NCBI GenBank assembly: GCA_002409745.1
Contig: DHOU01000041.1
Span: forward strand, 1 to 64,000
Direction: 5' to 3'
DNA length: 64,000 nt
Source of the DNA: Bacteroidales bacterium UBA5382
GTDB taxonomy: Bacteria > Bacteroidota > Bacteroidia > Bacteroidales > Dysgonomonadaceae
The stretch's first letter is position 1. Every line of letters starts with the position of its first letter. The notes below the pieces were generated by a model that saw only the letters and a list, made by a program, of their open reading frames with translations, ran no database searches and was not told the DNA's origin. Shown here one piece after another: positions 19,097 to 27,149 of this stretch. Both the position numbers and the translations under genes were made by a program.

Positions 19097-19255
19097 ATGA
19101 AACCCAAAACCAGAAACCGATTCCTAATCCTTTTTCTTATTGCATTTATCGCCACAGTGGTGATATATTACGCTTCGGGAATGAACATCGAACTGGCCTG
19201 GTATTTTGCCGCTGCGGCAATTATTTTCTATTTCATATACAGATTCTCTAAATAG
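19097..19255 (+). CDS. Small membrane protein in the vor operon (52 aa)
   Basis: The frame MKPKTRNRFLILFLIAFIATVV to FIYRFSK* has a basic N-terminus and two hydrophobic stretches (LILFLIAFIATVVIYYA and YFAAAAIIFYFIY), separated by a polar loop. It is too short for routine ORF calls. It starts 12 bases after the alpha-subunit stop and ends close to the beta-subunit start, so it is very likely co-transcribed. A role is unknown. It could be a small membrane accessory to the oxidoreductase or chance coding; the neat spacing makes it plausible. Confidence 0.55.
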   Translation: MKPKTRNRFLILFLIAFIATVVIYYASGMNIELAWYFAAAAIIFYFIYRFSK

Positions 19256-19260
19256 TGGAA

Positions 19261-20025
19261 ATGATGGATACAAACAATATAGTAAGTCCCGAAAATTTGG
19301 TATATGCAAAGCCGGAATTGATGAATGACACCCATATGCATTACTGCCCGGGGTGTTCACACGGTGTCGTGCACAAACTCATCGGGGAAGTAATCGGGGA
19401 ACTCGGCTTGCAGGAAACAACCATCGGAATCGCTCCGGTAGGTTGCGCCGTATTCGCTTATAAATATTTGGATATCGACTGGCAAGAGGCCGCACACGGA
19501 CGGGCGCCCGCTGTAGCCACGGCCGTTAAACGTCTCAATCCGGACAAACTGGTTTTCACCTATCAAGGCGATGGCGATTTGGCGGCTATCGGGACCGGAG
19601 AAACCATCCACGCGGCAAACCGGGGTGAAAATATAGCCATTATCTTTATTAATAACGGTATATACGGAATGACCGGCGGACAAATGGCCCCTACCACGCT
19701 TGATCACATGAAAACGGCAACTTGTCCTGAAGGTCGCGATATCAATCTGATGGGACCTCCCCTGAAGATACTGGATCTCTTGGCTCTCTTAGACGGCGTT
19801 TGCTTGGCAACGCGACAAAGCGTACATTCGGCGGCCGCGGTAAAGAAAACCAAACGAATGATCAAACTGGCATTTGAAAACTCATTGGCTAATAAGGGGC
19901 TGTCGATCGTGGAAGTCGTTTCGACCTGCAATGTGGGATGGAAAATGACTCCTGCCAACGCTAACGAGTGGATGGTCGAAAATATGTTTCCGGTTTACCC
20001 CATGGGGGATTTAAAAAATATATAA
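19261..20025 (+). CDS. 2-oxoacid:ferredoxin oxidoreductase beta subunit (TPP-binding)
   Basis: Start is ATG at 19261 (an upstream GTG at 19255 is less likely); about 254 residues. The TPP- and Mg-binding region is GDGDLAAIGTGETIHAANRGENI followed by NNGIYGMTGGQMAPTT. The N-terminus has HYCPGCSHGVVHKLIGE with the Cys of the iron-sulfur or catalytic pocket. This is the KorB/VorA beta subunit, carrying the TPP active site where the 2-oxoacid is decarboxylated. It is followed 8 bases later by the gamma subunit gene. Confidence 0.88.
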   Translation: MMDTNNIVSPENLVYAKPELMNDTHMHYCPGCSHGVVHKLIGEVIGELGLQETTIGIAPVGCAVFAYKYLDIDWQEAAHGRAPAVATAVKRLNPDKLVFTYQGDGDLAAIGTGETIHAANRGENIAIIFINNGIYGMTGGQMAPTTLDHMKTATCPEGRDINLMGPPLKILDLLALLDGVCLATRQSVHSAAAVKKTKRMIKLAFENSLANKGLSIVEVVSTCNVGWKMTPANANEWMVENMFPVYPMGDLKNI

Positions 20026-20033
20026 TAGCAAAC

Positions 20034-20600
20034 ATGTTACAGGAAATTGTTATTTCGGGATTTGGAGGACAAGGCGTATTATCAATCGGTAAAATCCTTG
20101 CCTACTCAGGGATAATGGGAGGCAAAGAAGTTTCCTGGTTTCCGGCTTACGGGCCGGAACAGCGGGGTGGAACAGCCAACGTCACGGTGATCGTTTCCGA
20201 TACTCCCATCAGCTCTCCCATTGTGGATCAATACGACATCGCTATTGTCCTGAATCAACCGTCTATGGAAAAGTTTGAAAATAAAGTAAAACCCGGCGGT
20301 ACGCTTATTTACGACACCTACGGAATCCACAAATCCGCTCAACGAAAAGACATCGATATATACAGAATCGATGCAATGGACGAATCCATGAAAATGGAGA
20401 ATACGAAAGTTTTCAACATGATCGTGTTAGGAGGTTTATTGAAAGTTGCGCCCATGGTACAGGTCGAAAATGTCATCGAAGGGTTGAGAAAGTCGCTTCC
20501 CGAAAGGCATCATCATCTCTTGCCGATGAATGAGAAAGCGATCTTCAGAGGAATGGAAACTATTTCTCAGGAACAGAAAGCGGAAGTTTGTAAAGCATAA
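20034..20600 (+). CDS. 2-oxoacid:ferredoxin oxidoreductase gamma subunit
   Basis: Start is ATG at 20034; 188 residues. The conserved gamma signature EIVISGFGGQGVLSIGKILA is at the N-terminus, followed by SWFPAYGPEQRGGTANV and PIVDQYDIAIVLNQPSMEKFE. This KorC/VorC-type subunit completes the four-subunit enzyme with the ferredoxin, alpha and beta subunits encoded just upstream. The product is full length. Convergent rhlE ends 27 bases past its stop; no obvious terminator hairpin separates them. Confidence 0.88.
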   Translation: MLQEIVISGFGGQGVLSIGKILAYSGIMGGKEVSWFPAYGPEQRGGTANVTVIVSDTPISSPIVDQYDIAIVLNQPSMEKFENKVKPGGTLIYDTYGIHKSAQRKDIDIYRIDAMDESMKMENTKVFNMIVLGGLLKVAPMVQVENVIEGLRKSLPERHHHLLPMNEKAIFRGMETISQEQKAEVCKA

Positions 20601-20626
20601 GCTTCCTTTTGCTTGCAAAAACGCTG

Positions 20627-21946
20627 TCAGAAGCCGGTTTGATTCTTGTCAGGCCGGCTTCGCGACCTATTGTGGCGATCCTTTTGGTTTTTGTTTTCCT
20701 CTGTGCTTTTTCCTCGGCTGTTATTCTTTTTGCCTTTGTTCCTGAAATTCCGCTTACCTCCGGAAGACGATCTTTTCTTTTTAGGCTGATTCATCGGGTC
20801 GTAAACAGGCGCTTCTCCGAGTTCAGGAGGAACCGGTATCTTGTAGATTTCTTTTTGGAGGAATTTTTCTATCTGGGCAAAGCGATACTGCTCTTCCGGG
20901 GAAACAAATGTAATCGCCATGCCCGAATCGCCCGCGCGAGCCGTCCGACCAATACGATGAACGTAGTCTTCTACCTCATACGGCACATCGAAATTAATAA
21001 CCAACGTGATATCGTCTATATCTATTCCCCGGGCTACAATATCGGTAGCAACAAGAATATCGATCCGCTCGTTACGGAATTCATGCATGACGCGGTCCCG
21101 CTGCAACTGATCCAAATCGGAATGCATCTCTCCCGATGACACCCCCATCCGGATCAATATCTTTGAGATATCTTTCACCTTTTGTTTCGATCCCGAAAAC
21201 AAGATCACCTTTTTCGGCCTTTTTTCTTTAAACAACGATTCGACGATGCCTATCTTTTGCGCATCATAACAAATATAAGCCGATTGCAAGATGGTTTCGG
21301 GTGGACGTGCAACAGCAATAGCAATTTCTTCGGGATCCCGCAGAATCGTTTTAGCCAATTGCTGTATTTTAGAAGGCATCGTTGCCGAGAACATGATTGT
21401 TTGGCGATCTTTGGGCAGGAGCTTTTCAATCTTCATGATATCATCGAAGAAGCCCATGTCCAACATTCTGTCGGCTTCATCCAAAATAAAATACTTGACG
21501 CCTGAAAAATCGATATTATAGAGGTTGATATGCGAAAGCAATCGCCCGGGTGTAGCAATCACCACATCCGCACCATTTGCCAACCCTCGCTTTTGAACCT
21601 CCCATGCCTCTCCATCGTTTCCCCCATAAACAGCCACAGAAGAAAACGGCGTAAAATAGGAAAAACCTTCCATCTGCTGATCGATTTGTTGCGCCAGTTC
21701 TCTGGTAGGCGCCATAATGATGGCGTTTACCTTCCGTTCGTCGTGCGCTTCGGTCTGGAGATTGTTAATTAACGGCAATAAAAAAGCGGCTGTTTTACCC
21801 GTTCCCGTTTGCGCACAAGCGATCACATCGCGTTTATTCAGAATGACGGGAATTGCTAATTCTTGTACCGGAGTAGTCTCTTTAAAGTTCATTGACTCCA
21901 ATCCTTCTAAAAGCGCATCACAAAGAGGAAGTTCATTAAATTGCAT
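20627..21946 (-). CDS. rhlE: DEAD-box RNA helicase (RhlE-like)
   Basis: The 439-residue product has the full motif set: Q motif (TTPVQELAIPVIL), I AQTGTGKT, Ia PTRELAQQ, II DEAD, III SAT, IV VILFSGS, V TDIVARGID and VI HRIGRTARAG. The C-terminal about 65 residues are Lys/Arg/Ser/Asn-rich, an RNA-binding tail typical of RhlE/SrmB-like proteins. It unwinds structured RNA for ribosome assembly and RNA decay. The promoter with TATCTTTG lies about 20 bases upstream. Confidence 0.88.
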   Translation of the reverse strand: MQFNELPLCDALLEGLESMNFKETTPVQELAIPVILNKRDVIACAQTGTGKTAAFLLPLINNLQTEAHDERKVNAIIMAPTRELAQQIDQQMEGFSYFTPFSSVAVYGGNDGEAWEVQKRGLANGADVVIATPGRLLSHINLYNIDFSGVKYFILDEADRMLDMGFFDDIMKIEKLLPKDRQTIMFSATMPSKIQQLAKTILRDPEEIAIAVARPPETILQSAYICYDAQKIGIVESLFKEKRPKKVILFSGSKQKVKDISKILIRMGVSSGEMHSDLDQLQRDRVMHEFRNERIDILVATDIVARGIDIDDITLVINFDVPYEVEDYVHRIGRTARAGDSGMAITFVSPEEQYRFAQIEKFLQKEIYKIPVPPELGEAPVYDPMNQPKKKRSSSGGKRNFRNKGKKNNSRGKSTEENKNQKDRHNRSRSRPDKNQTGF

Positions 21947-21965
21947 GTAGTTCTATTCTTTTGGA

Positions 21966-21973
21966 CAAAGATA
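21966..21973 (-). promoter_or_regulatory. -7 box of the rhlE-like gene
   Basis: On the minus strand TATCTTTG (21973-21966) matches the -7 consensus, 20 bases before the ATG. The -33 element is not clear. Confidence 0.55.
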
Positions 21974-22058
21974 ATTATTTTTTTTGTTTCGAAGCTATTT
22001 CCTTTACAACCGTAAGGGAAAACACACTATAAAAATTTTTTACTCCGAAAAATTATTA

Positions 22059-22066
22059 TATCTTTG
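22059..22066 (+). promoter_or_regulatory. -7 box of tRNA-Ser
   Basis: TATCTTTG matches TAnnTTTG and lies 13 bases before the mature 5' end of tRNA-Ser. Confidence 0.55.
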
Positions 22067-22076
22067 CAACCACTTT

Positions 22077-23678
22077 TTAGGAGGGATGGCAGAGTGGTCG
22101 ATCGCGGCGGTCTTGAAAACCGTTGAAGTGAGAGCTTCCGGGGGTTCGAATCCCTCTTCCTCCGCTGGGAGGGATTTCCGAAGGAAATTCCTCCTTTTTT
22201 TCGTAAATTAAGTATCCTTTTCTTTTCATTTCCAGTGCATTATGGGTGAACATCTGCAACATGGTCGGTGTTCGAAAGATACCCTCTTTATAGTACAAGT
22301 TGTTGTCGAACACCTTGCTGATAAACTCCCGCTTTTGTAACGTATCTGCCTGACTATATACGTACCGCATATCAGACAGCATGTAAAGATTCTTTTCCAA
22401 TATCTCAAATGCCCTGCCTTGATCTTTACCCAGTCTTTCCACTGCTCCCTTCAAATTAAGGACGTTATAATTGAACGTAGAGTACCATCTGTCATAGGTA
22501 TCCCTTGTAATTTCATTATTAATCCATTTTTCCTCCAGGGAGAACAACTTCTCCTGAGCTTCTTCTAATTGCCTTTTTTTCTCAACTGCTCTCTCCCTGT
22601 TCGCTTTCATTTCAGTTTCGAGGGATACCTTGCAAGTATTTCGGATTTCGTCAATCATGACTTTGGGAAGGCTCATTAATTCACATGCGCCCAGAAACTG
22701 GTTGTGCGCCTTAATTGCACTGATATTGTTATGCTTTGAATATCGACACTTGTAGTAATAAAAATATTTCCCTAATTTCCCCCGGGAGGCCGCCCCTGAC
22801 AGAGGGTTTCCACAATGGCACTTCAATATACCCCTTAAAGGGATTGCATCGTCAATAATGGTTCTTTTCTTATCTGGCTTCTTCATCTTGCTTTGTACCA
22901 TTTGCCACGTCGTCATATCGACAATCGGTTCATGGTTGGCGGGAAATAATCCTCCAGGATACTCTTTGTAGGGTTCTACTTTTACTAAAGCCGCATATGC
23001 AGGGTTGGAAAGCACCCGCTCAATTGCCATATTGCCTTTTCGGTCGAATCCAAGTTCGTAAGCTTTCTCTTTAATCTTATAGAGAGGTATATCCCTCAGG
23101 TAGGCATCAAAAATAAAACGTACAATCTTTGCCTCTGATTCCTCTACCACTAAATGGCGCTCTTTACGTTCACCTTCTTTTCTGTATCCGAACGGCGGGG
23201 TCTTGTACACAAATCTTCCCTCCTTGGCTTTTGCCGTATATAACCCGCCTTTCACTTTAATGCTTCTGTTGATATTGTCTTCTTCAGCAAGCAGCAGTTG
23301 CAAGCCTGCCCTGAAGAAGCTGCCGGGAGTATCATAATCGAAGGTAATGCCTTCCGTAACGCTTACTACCTGTATATTATACTTTCTTTGAAGCATTTTA
23401 ACCATGCTCATAGCTTCCCCTGCATCCCTGCTAAACCGATCTAACTGATCCACCAGCAAATAATCTACCCTCTTATAGTGTTTCGCGATGAACTCCTGCA
23501 ACTTTATGAAATCAGGCCGGTCAAAAGTCCTGGCACTCTTACCCCGGTCAATAAAAGTATCAACCAACTCAACAGCATTATATTTTATCCACTGGTCAGT
23601 GTATAGTTCCTGCCTTTCAATTGACCCGTTGCTTTGACCCAACTGGCTGAACCGCAAATATCTAATCGCCCGTTTCAT
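22077..23678 (-). CDS. Large serine recombinase (ICE integrase)
   Basis: The 533-residue product begins [19 protein letters not shown] with the catalytic Ser in YLRFS, then [17 protein letters not shown] and [16 protein letters not shown]. Next come a recombinase domain, a zinc-ribbon-like part (CHCGNPLSG ... YYYKCRY) and a coiled coil ([20 protein letters not shown]), as in large serine recombinases. The last about 28 residues ([10 protein letters not shown]...[10 protein letters not shown]) are encoded antisense by the whole tRNA-Ser gene, and the stop (22077-22079) is one base beyond the tRNA 5' end. Most tRNA-site integrases are tyrosine recombinases, so this is unusual. It overlaps the upstream small gene by 17 bases. 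Confidence 0.9.
   Translation of the reverse strand: MKRAIRYLRFSQLGQSNGSIERQELYTDQWIKYNAVELVDTFIDRGKSARTFDRPDFIKLQEFIAKHYKRVDYLLVDQLDRFSRDAGEAMSMVKMLQRKYNIQVVSVTEGITFDYDTPGSFFRAGLQLLLAEEDNINRSIKVKGGLYTAKAKEGRFVYKTPPFGYRKEGERKERHLVVEESEAKIVRFIFDAYLRDIPLYKIKEKAYELGFDRKGNMAIERVLSNPAYAALVKVEPYKEYPGGLFPANHEPIVDMTTWQMVQSKMKKPDKKRTIIDDAIPLRGILKCHCGNPLSGAASRGKLGKYFYYYKCRYSKHNNISAIKAHNQFLGACELMSLPKVMIDEIRNTCKVSLETEMKANRERAVEKKRQLEEAQEKLFSLEEKWINNEITRDTYDRWYSTFNYNVLNLKGAVERLGKDQGRAFEILEKNLYMLSDMRYVYSQADTLQKREFISKVFDNNLYYKEGIFRTPTMLQMFTHNALEMKRKGYLIYEKKEEFPSEIPPSGGRGIRTPGSSHFNGFQDRRDRPLCHPS
22080..22164 (+). tRNA. tRNA-Ser (UGA anticodon), ICE attachment gene
   Basis: GGAGGGA pairs with TTCCTCC (one G-U), discriminator G, no encoded CCA. 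The anticodon loop CTTGAAA carries TGA, and the long variable arm is typical of serine tRNAs. GGTTCGAATCC is the T loop. The gene marks the left boundary of the integrated element: the recombinase gene lies antisense across it. A hairpin terminator follows at 22169. Confidence 0.93.
22169..22200 (+). terminator. Terminator downstream of tRNA-Ser
   Basis: GAGGGATTTCC (22169-22179) pairs with GGAAATTCCTC (22183-22193) through an 11-bp stem (one G-U) and a GAA loop, followed by a T-run. It is inside the element and is antisense to the recombinase coding region. Confidence 0.75.
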
Positions 23679-24012
23679 AAAATTCTTTTAATGTAATAGA
23701 AACTATGATTTCTACGAGCAAATTTACGAAATTCTTCTCTTTTTCCTGCTCGATCTGGTCATTCGTTTTCTTTATTATTTCATCAGGGTTGGCTTTCTTC
23801 TTTTTATTCTCCATCCCAACCCTTTCCCCTGTCATCATTAAACGACGGCTTATATTATGCCCGACACTTTTGGGGAACGGCACGCAAATGGCTCCGTTGG
23901 CCTGCCATTTCGGGGGCCGATTTTCGTTATATAAGGTTTCCACCCTTGGGGGGAAATCTTTGAAGCATCTTATATTATTGAATGTACGGGCTTCTATGTT
24001 TATTATTTCCAT
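23662..24012 (-). CDS. Small protein upstream of the recombinase (116 aa)
   Basis: MEIINIEARTFNNIRCF to LKEFYETGD*, 116 residues, Lys/Arg-rich in the middle (MENKKKKANPDEIIKKT) and with a hydrophobic end (FVNLLVEIIVSITL). No known domain. The last 17 bases overlap the recombinase start, so the two share a message. The strong overlap and a -7 box upstream support it as real. It may be a recombination accessory factor, but this is a guess. Confidence 0.6.
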   Translation of the reverse strand: MEIINIEARTFNNIRCFKDFPPRVETLYNENRPPKWQANGAICVPFPKSVGHNISRRLMMTGERVGMENKKKKANPDEIIKKTNDQIEQEKEKNFVNLLVEIIVSITLKEFYETGD

Positions 24013-24025
24013 TTCTTATTTTTTT

Positions 24026-24063
24026 ATCGGTTTATTACCACGGGAGAGCAAAGATAAACCGAT
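24026..24063 (-). promoter_or_regulatory. Promoter and inverted repeat of the recombinase operon
   Basis: ATCGGTTTA (24026-24034) and TAAACCGAT (24055-24063) form a perfect 9-bp inverted repeat. A -7-like TATCTTTG (minus strand, 24056-24049) lies at its right-hand arm, so a protein binding the repeat could control the recombinase promoter. Confidence 0.5.
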
Positions 24064-24135
24064 ATTTCCTGCTAATTATCAGGATGATAAGTCGTGGAAG
24101 CATTAGGCAGCGAGTGGCATAGGACGGAGCCAAAA

Positions 24136-24162
24136 AAGCCCCTTGACGGGGCTTAATTTTAG
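24136..24162 (-). terminator. Terminator of the 138-aa hypothetical gene
   Basis: AAGCCCC (24136-24142) pairs with GGGGCTT (24148-24154) around a 5-base loop; on the minus strand the stem is followed by TTTTTT. It may work in both directions. It overlaps the 138-aa gene's stop at 24159. Confidence 0.8.
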
Positions 24163-24575
24163 TTGAATTGATGCCGTTTCATCGGCTCCAGCGTATAAAA
24201 TCTTGTGAAAGGGTAATCCTTTCTTTCGTCCCCCTCCATTTGCCACCACTCCGCAAGGCCGTACTTTTTGGCAAACCAATCCAGCCGAACGTTGTCAATA
24301 TCAATATAAGCCGTTGTAAACGGGTGTCCGGACAAGGGAAAAGCAACAGTAGTCGCATCGGGATAGCCTTCAAAATCCTCATGAAAAACAAGATAGTTTT
24401 GGTTGCCGCCGCTAATGTTTTTCAATATCACATCTTCAGGCAGGGTGATCTCATAATATTCCTGCTCCCCCGGTTTATCATATTCGACCAGCAGTTTGCC
24501 GACCTTGCAGGCATCGCGGTACAGGTCGCGTAACTGTTCCACTGTTAGGTATTTGAGTGGAAAAAATCGTTCCAT
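24159..24575 (-). CDS. Hypothetical ICE protein (138 aa)
   Basis: MERFFPLKYLTVEQLRD to EPMKRHQFN*, 138 residues, soluble and acidic-neutral, with many aromatics (GLAEWWQMEG). No recognised domain. It has its own promoter (24601-24630) and terminator, so it is a monocistronic element gene of unknown function. The sequence looks like conserved uncharacterised ICE accessory proteins of Bacteroidetes. Confidence 0.65.
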   Translation of the reverse strand: MERFFPLKYLTVEQLRDLYRDACKVGKLLVEYDKPGEQEYYEITLPEDVILKNISGGNQNYLVFHEDFEGYPDATTVAFPLSGHPFTTAYIDIDNVRLDWFAKKYGLAEWWQMEGDERKDYPFTRFYTLEPMKRHQFN

Positions 24576-24600
24576 ATTGGCTGTATTTTAATTAGTGCAT

Positions 24601-24630
24601 CAAAGATACGTGAAATATTTTGGCTGCCAA
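24601..24630 (-). promoter_or_regulatory. Promoter of the 138-aa gene
   Basis: On the minus strand TTGG (24630-24627), an 18-base spacer and TATCTTTG (24608-24601) fit the Bacteroidetes promoter pattern. The 138-aa gene starts 26 bases downstream. Confidence 0.6.
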
Positions 24631-24639
24631 TGGCTTGTC

Positions 24640-25015
24640 CTATATTGGCAGTTGCATGGCGTCGTTTGTCCTGATCTCCGCCAATGGGATTTGCCCCCGT
24701 ATGCCGGATTGAACCGTGGGGGCGATGTTTTTTCCTGCCCGTATCTTTTAATAATTTCTTCCCCGTTTATGGTATGCCGTGATAGCCTGATTGAGAGTTC
24801 GATTTCAGGCGCAAAGGTATGTCCGTGTTCTTCACGCCGAGGCAAGGTCAAGCCCTTCGGGTTTGTCGAAAAATCTTCCTCTTTCCCTTCCTTAATCTAT
24901 CCGGGCGAGCGTATTTATTCGCCAAAACCTTGCACGGCTAAACACTACCTTTTTAAGCTCCTGAAACTCGAACACTCCCCACCGGCTCCGATACGGCATA
25001 AAAAAAGGTCAGAAA
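24640..25015. other. Gap of about 375 bases
   Basis: Apart from the leftward promoter at its edge, I see no coding gene here. A long open frame starting at 24595 covers it but lacks family-like sequence before the small membrane protein at 25018. The region is GC-richer than its neighbours. Confidence 0.4.
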
Positions 25016-25017
25016 TT

Positions 25018-25251
25018 ATGATACGGACAGAAAAAAATATGAAACATCGATCCTCCTACCTTCCAATTAGCATAAAATTGGCGGTAAAAATCGCTTTGGT
25101 AGTTTTAGGGTTCTCCGTGTGGGGAACAGGCTTTCTATGGGTCTTGGTGGGCGTGTATTTCCTCCTTCCCCTACTTCGGGGCATCCTCTCCTGTCTGGTG
25201 GCGTTGCTTGCTGTAATCGCTTTCCTTTTCATTCTCCTGACTTTTTTATAA
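25018..25251 (+). CDS. Small membrane protein (about 77 aa)
   Basis: From the ATG at 25018 (or 25039) the product is about 71-77 residues, starting MIRTEKNMKHRSSYL. Two hydrophobic segments follow (LAVKIALVVLGFSVWGTGFL and ISCLVALLAVIAFLFIL-like), separated by a short loop. The N-terminus is basic, so it probably lies inside. Function unknown. It lies 19 bases ahead of the 334-aa ICE gene and may share its transcript. Confidence 0.5.
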   Translation: MIRTEKNMKHRSSYLPISIKLAVKIALVVLGFSVWGTGFLWVLVGVYFLLPLLRGILSCLVALLAVIAFLFILLTFL

Positions 25252-25270
25252 TCCGTTAAAAATTAAAGCT

Positions 25271-26275
25271 ATGACAAAGTATCATTCATTATTCGCAGGA
25301 ACAACCACAGATACGGAAGTACAGGTTGTCAGAGAAAATCAGGTCGTTATCGGTTACGGCTATGCCATGAGCGAATCCCGCTATGTGGTCTGTAAAGTGG
25401 AGCATATTGAAAGGGTCGGGTACATGTACCACCTGATCAATATCGGGACAAAGGACATGGACAGGACGGATATGCTTACCCCCTTATCCCAAAAATTCGG
25501 CATCGGCAGGTATTACGACGATGTGAACCCCGAATTTATGGATGCTTTCGAGGTCGCCATCCTTCTTCAGGAAGCACAGGCGAAAGCCAAAGCGGAAGCG
25601 GACGAAGCCGAAAAGGAACGCATACGGATGGAAGAAGTAAAAGAAGTCGGTCGCAAACGCTTTGCCGAACTCTTTCCCGAAAACGCTCAGGCGGTTATCG
25701 TGGCACGGCTGAAACAGGACGAAAGCGACAGCATGACCGATTATTTCGCAAGCAGTACACAGCGCACCGTCATTTTGGGTTTTTCCACCCACAAAAGGAA
25801 CATCTTTTCCGAAATGCGCAAGCACGCATCCAACTTCGGGGAAACCGCCCATTTAGCGGAGTACAACGAGGATTACGAACACAGGGAAAAGTATTCGATG
25901 GGTGCAGGGTATTATTTGGGAGAAAGCAAGTATCACGGGTGGATCATCGAAAAAGTACCCGTGTACGACCGCAACCGCACGATAGAGGAATTTGCCTATA
26001 CCGCAGGAAGCGAAGACAATATCCATATCAAAGCCGTTCCCGCAACTGTAACAGGTAATGCAGAAGAAGCCATCACAGGCGATTTTATCATTGTGGACTA
26101 TTCGGAAAAGGCAATCGCCATTTTCGGGGATACCAAACCGATAAAAGATGCCCTTTCCGCATTGGGCGGACGCTTTAATGCCCGATTGACCCACAACGGA
26201 GAGAAAAAAGCGGGATGGATTTTCCAAAAATCAAAAGAGCAACAGTTAAGGGAACTTATCGGATTGACACAATAA
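25271..26275 (+). CDS. Hypothetical ICE protein with a Gly-Arg-Phe-Asn C-terminal motif
   Basis: The 334-residue soluble product has an acidic Ala/Glu-rich coiled-coil-like segment (EAQAKAKAEADEAEKERIR) near residue 97. Its C-terminus, LGGRFNARLTHNGEKKAGWIFQKSKEQQ, is shared by several Bacteroidetes plasmid and ICE proteins. I recall the tail pattern but no function. It begins an ICE gene cluster continued by the PcfK-like gene and two hypotheticals. Confidence 0.6.
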   Translation: MTKYHSLFAGTTTDTEVQVVRENQVVIGYGYAMSESRYVVCKVEHIERVGYMYHLINIGTKDMDRTDMLTPLSQKFGIGRYYDDVNPEFMDAFEVAILLQEAQAKAKAEADEAEKERIRMEEVKEVGRKRFAELFPENAQAVIVARLKQDESDSMTDYFASSTQRTVILGFSTHKRNIFSEMRKHASNFGETAHLAEYNEDYEHREKYSMGAGYYLGESKYHGWIIEKVPVYDRNRTIEEFAYTAGSEDNIHIKAVPATVTGNAEEAITGDFIIVDYSEKAIAIFGDTKPIKDALSALGGRFNARLTHNGEKKAGWIFQKSKEQQLRELIGLTQ

Positions 26276-26289
26276 CAGGGTATTCACAC

Positions 26290-26310
26290 GGGGGCACTTA
26301 CCCTGCCCCC
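26290..26310. other. GC-rich hairpin before the PcfK-like gene
   Basis: GGGGGC (26290-26295) pairs with GCCCCC (26305-26310) with a 9-base loop. No T-run follows, so it is a possible attenuator or a stop-codon-proximal structure. Confidence 0.4.
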
Positions 26311-26325
26311 ATAAATTCAAAAAAG

Positions 26326-26682
26326 ATGAAAGCAACAAATCATTTCAAAGACACCATAAAGGCATATTTAGACCAACGTGCGGAATCGGATATACTTTTC
26401 TCCTTCCGCTACTCCCTGCCTGAAAAGACCATCGACAACTGTATCTTATGGAAAGCTTTCCATAAAATGCATTGTGTCAGCGGTTACCATTCAAAGGTGG
26501 ATTCGTTGATACTTTCCGCTTGTATAGACGGGAAAAGGATTGAAACCATAGAAGTATCCCTTTCCCAGCTAAAGGTCATCCAATCGAGGGGCGTATGCAA
26601 CAGGAACACCAAATACCACAACAGGATTGTACACCTTGTCAATCAAAATATTCCCCTCATAGAACAAAGATTATCAGCATAA
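26326..26682 (+). CDS. PcfK-like ICE protein (N-terminal half)
   Basis: Start is ATG at 26326; 118 residues. MKATNHFKDTIKAYLDQRAE matches the PcfK-family N-terminus, in which a short helical segment is followed by ...YSLPEKTIDNC. The second half (SLILSACIDGKRIETIEVS) does not match the usual PcfK C-terminus, so the gene may be a divergent or chimeric form. PcfK-like genes are common in Bacteroidetes mobile elements, often near PcfJ; here PcfJ is absent. Role unknown. Confidence 0.55.
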   Translation: MKATNHFKDTIKAYLDQRAESDILFSFRYSLPEKTIDNCILWKAFHKMHCVSGYHSKVDSLILSACIDGKRIETIEVSLSQLKVIQSRGVCNRNTKYHNRIVHLVNQNIPLIEQRLSA

Positions 26683-26719
26683 AATACTAAAAAAACAAAT
26701 TATTAAAACAGAAAATGAT

Positions 26720-27145
26720 ATGAAAGCGAAAGAAAATAAGGCAGTAACAGGACACAAAAGCAACCTGACGGATAATGTAACAGCCAACCAATGGTGGGAG
26801 AACTCGACCACCGAAGTAAAGGAACTGTTTTCGGGCATGAACAGCAATACGGCATCGGGCTATCATTTCCGCATGTTCTGGAAAAAACTTGCCCAATCGG
26901 ATAGGGATAATATGTACCAATATTGGCAATACAGAACGGGAGTAATCGAACTTTCCGATGACGATGCCAACAGCCTGCAAATGGAAATCATTTGCGAACT
27001 GGCAGACATCGCACTGGAGACAGAGTACGGCAAATCCTGTGAGGACATGTGCGACGACAACGGCTCATTTTACGAAGAATACCAGGACAGGTTCAATGAC
27101 CTGTACGATGACATTGAAGACAGGCTTTTAAATAACAACTTTTAA
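26720..27145 (+). CDS. Hypothetical ICE protein (141 aa)
   Basis: MKAKENKAVTGHKSNLTDN to DRLLNNNF*, 141 residues, acidic C-terminus (YEEYQDRFNDLYDDIEDRL). There is no domain I recognise. It follows the PcfK-like gene by 37 bases and precedes the next gene by 4 bases, so it belongs to the same cluster. Confidence 0.55.
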   Translation: MKAKENKAVTGHKSNLTDNVTANQWWENSTTEVKELFSGMNSNTASGYHFRMFWKKLAQSDRDNMYQYWQYRTGVIELSDDDANSLQMEIICELADIALETEYGKSCEDMCDDNGSFYEEYQDRFNDLYDDIEDRLLNNNF

Positions 27146-27149
27146 TTTC

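Noticed and set aside
22080..22164. Recombinase tail (GRGIRTPG...) as a conserved protein domain
   Set aside because: This string is the well-known antisense translation of serine tRNA genes, not a domain; it reflects the attachment site.
24595..25251. Start at 24595 for the small membrane gene
   Set aside because: The first 140 residues have no protein-like character; a much shorter product from 25018 or 25039 fits better.
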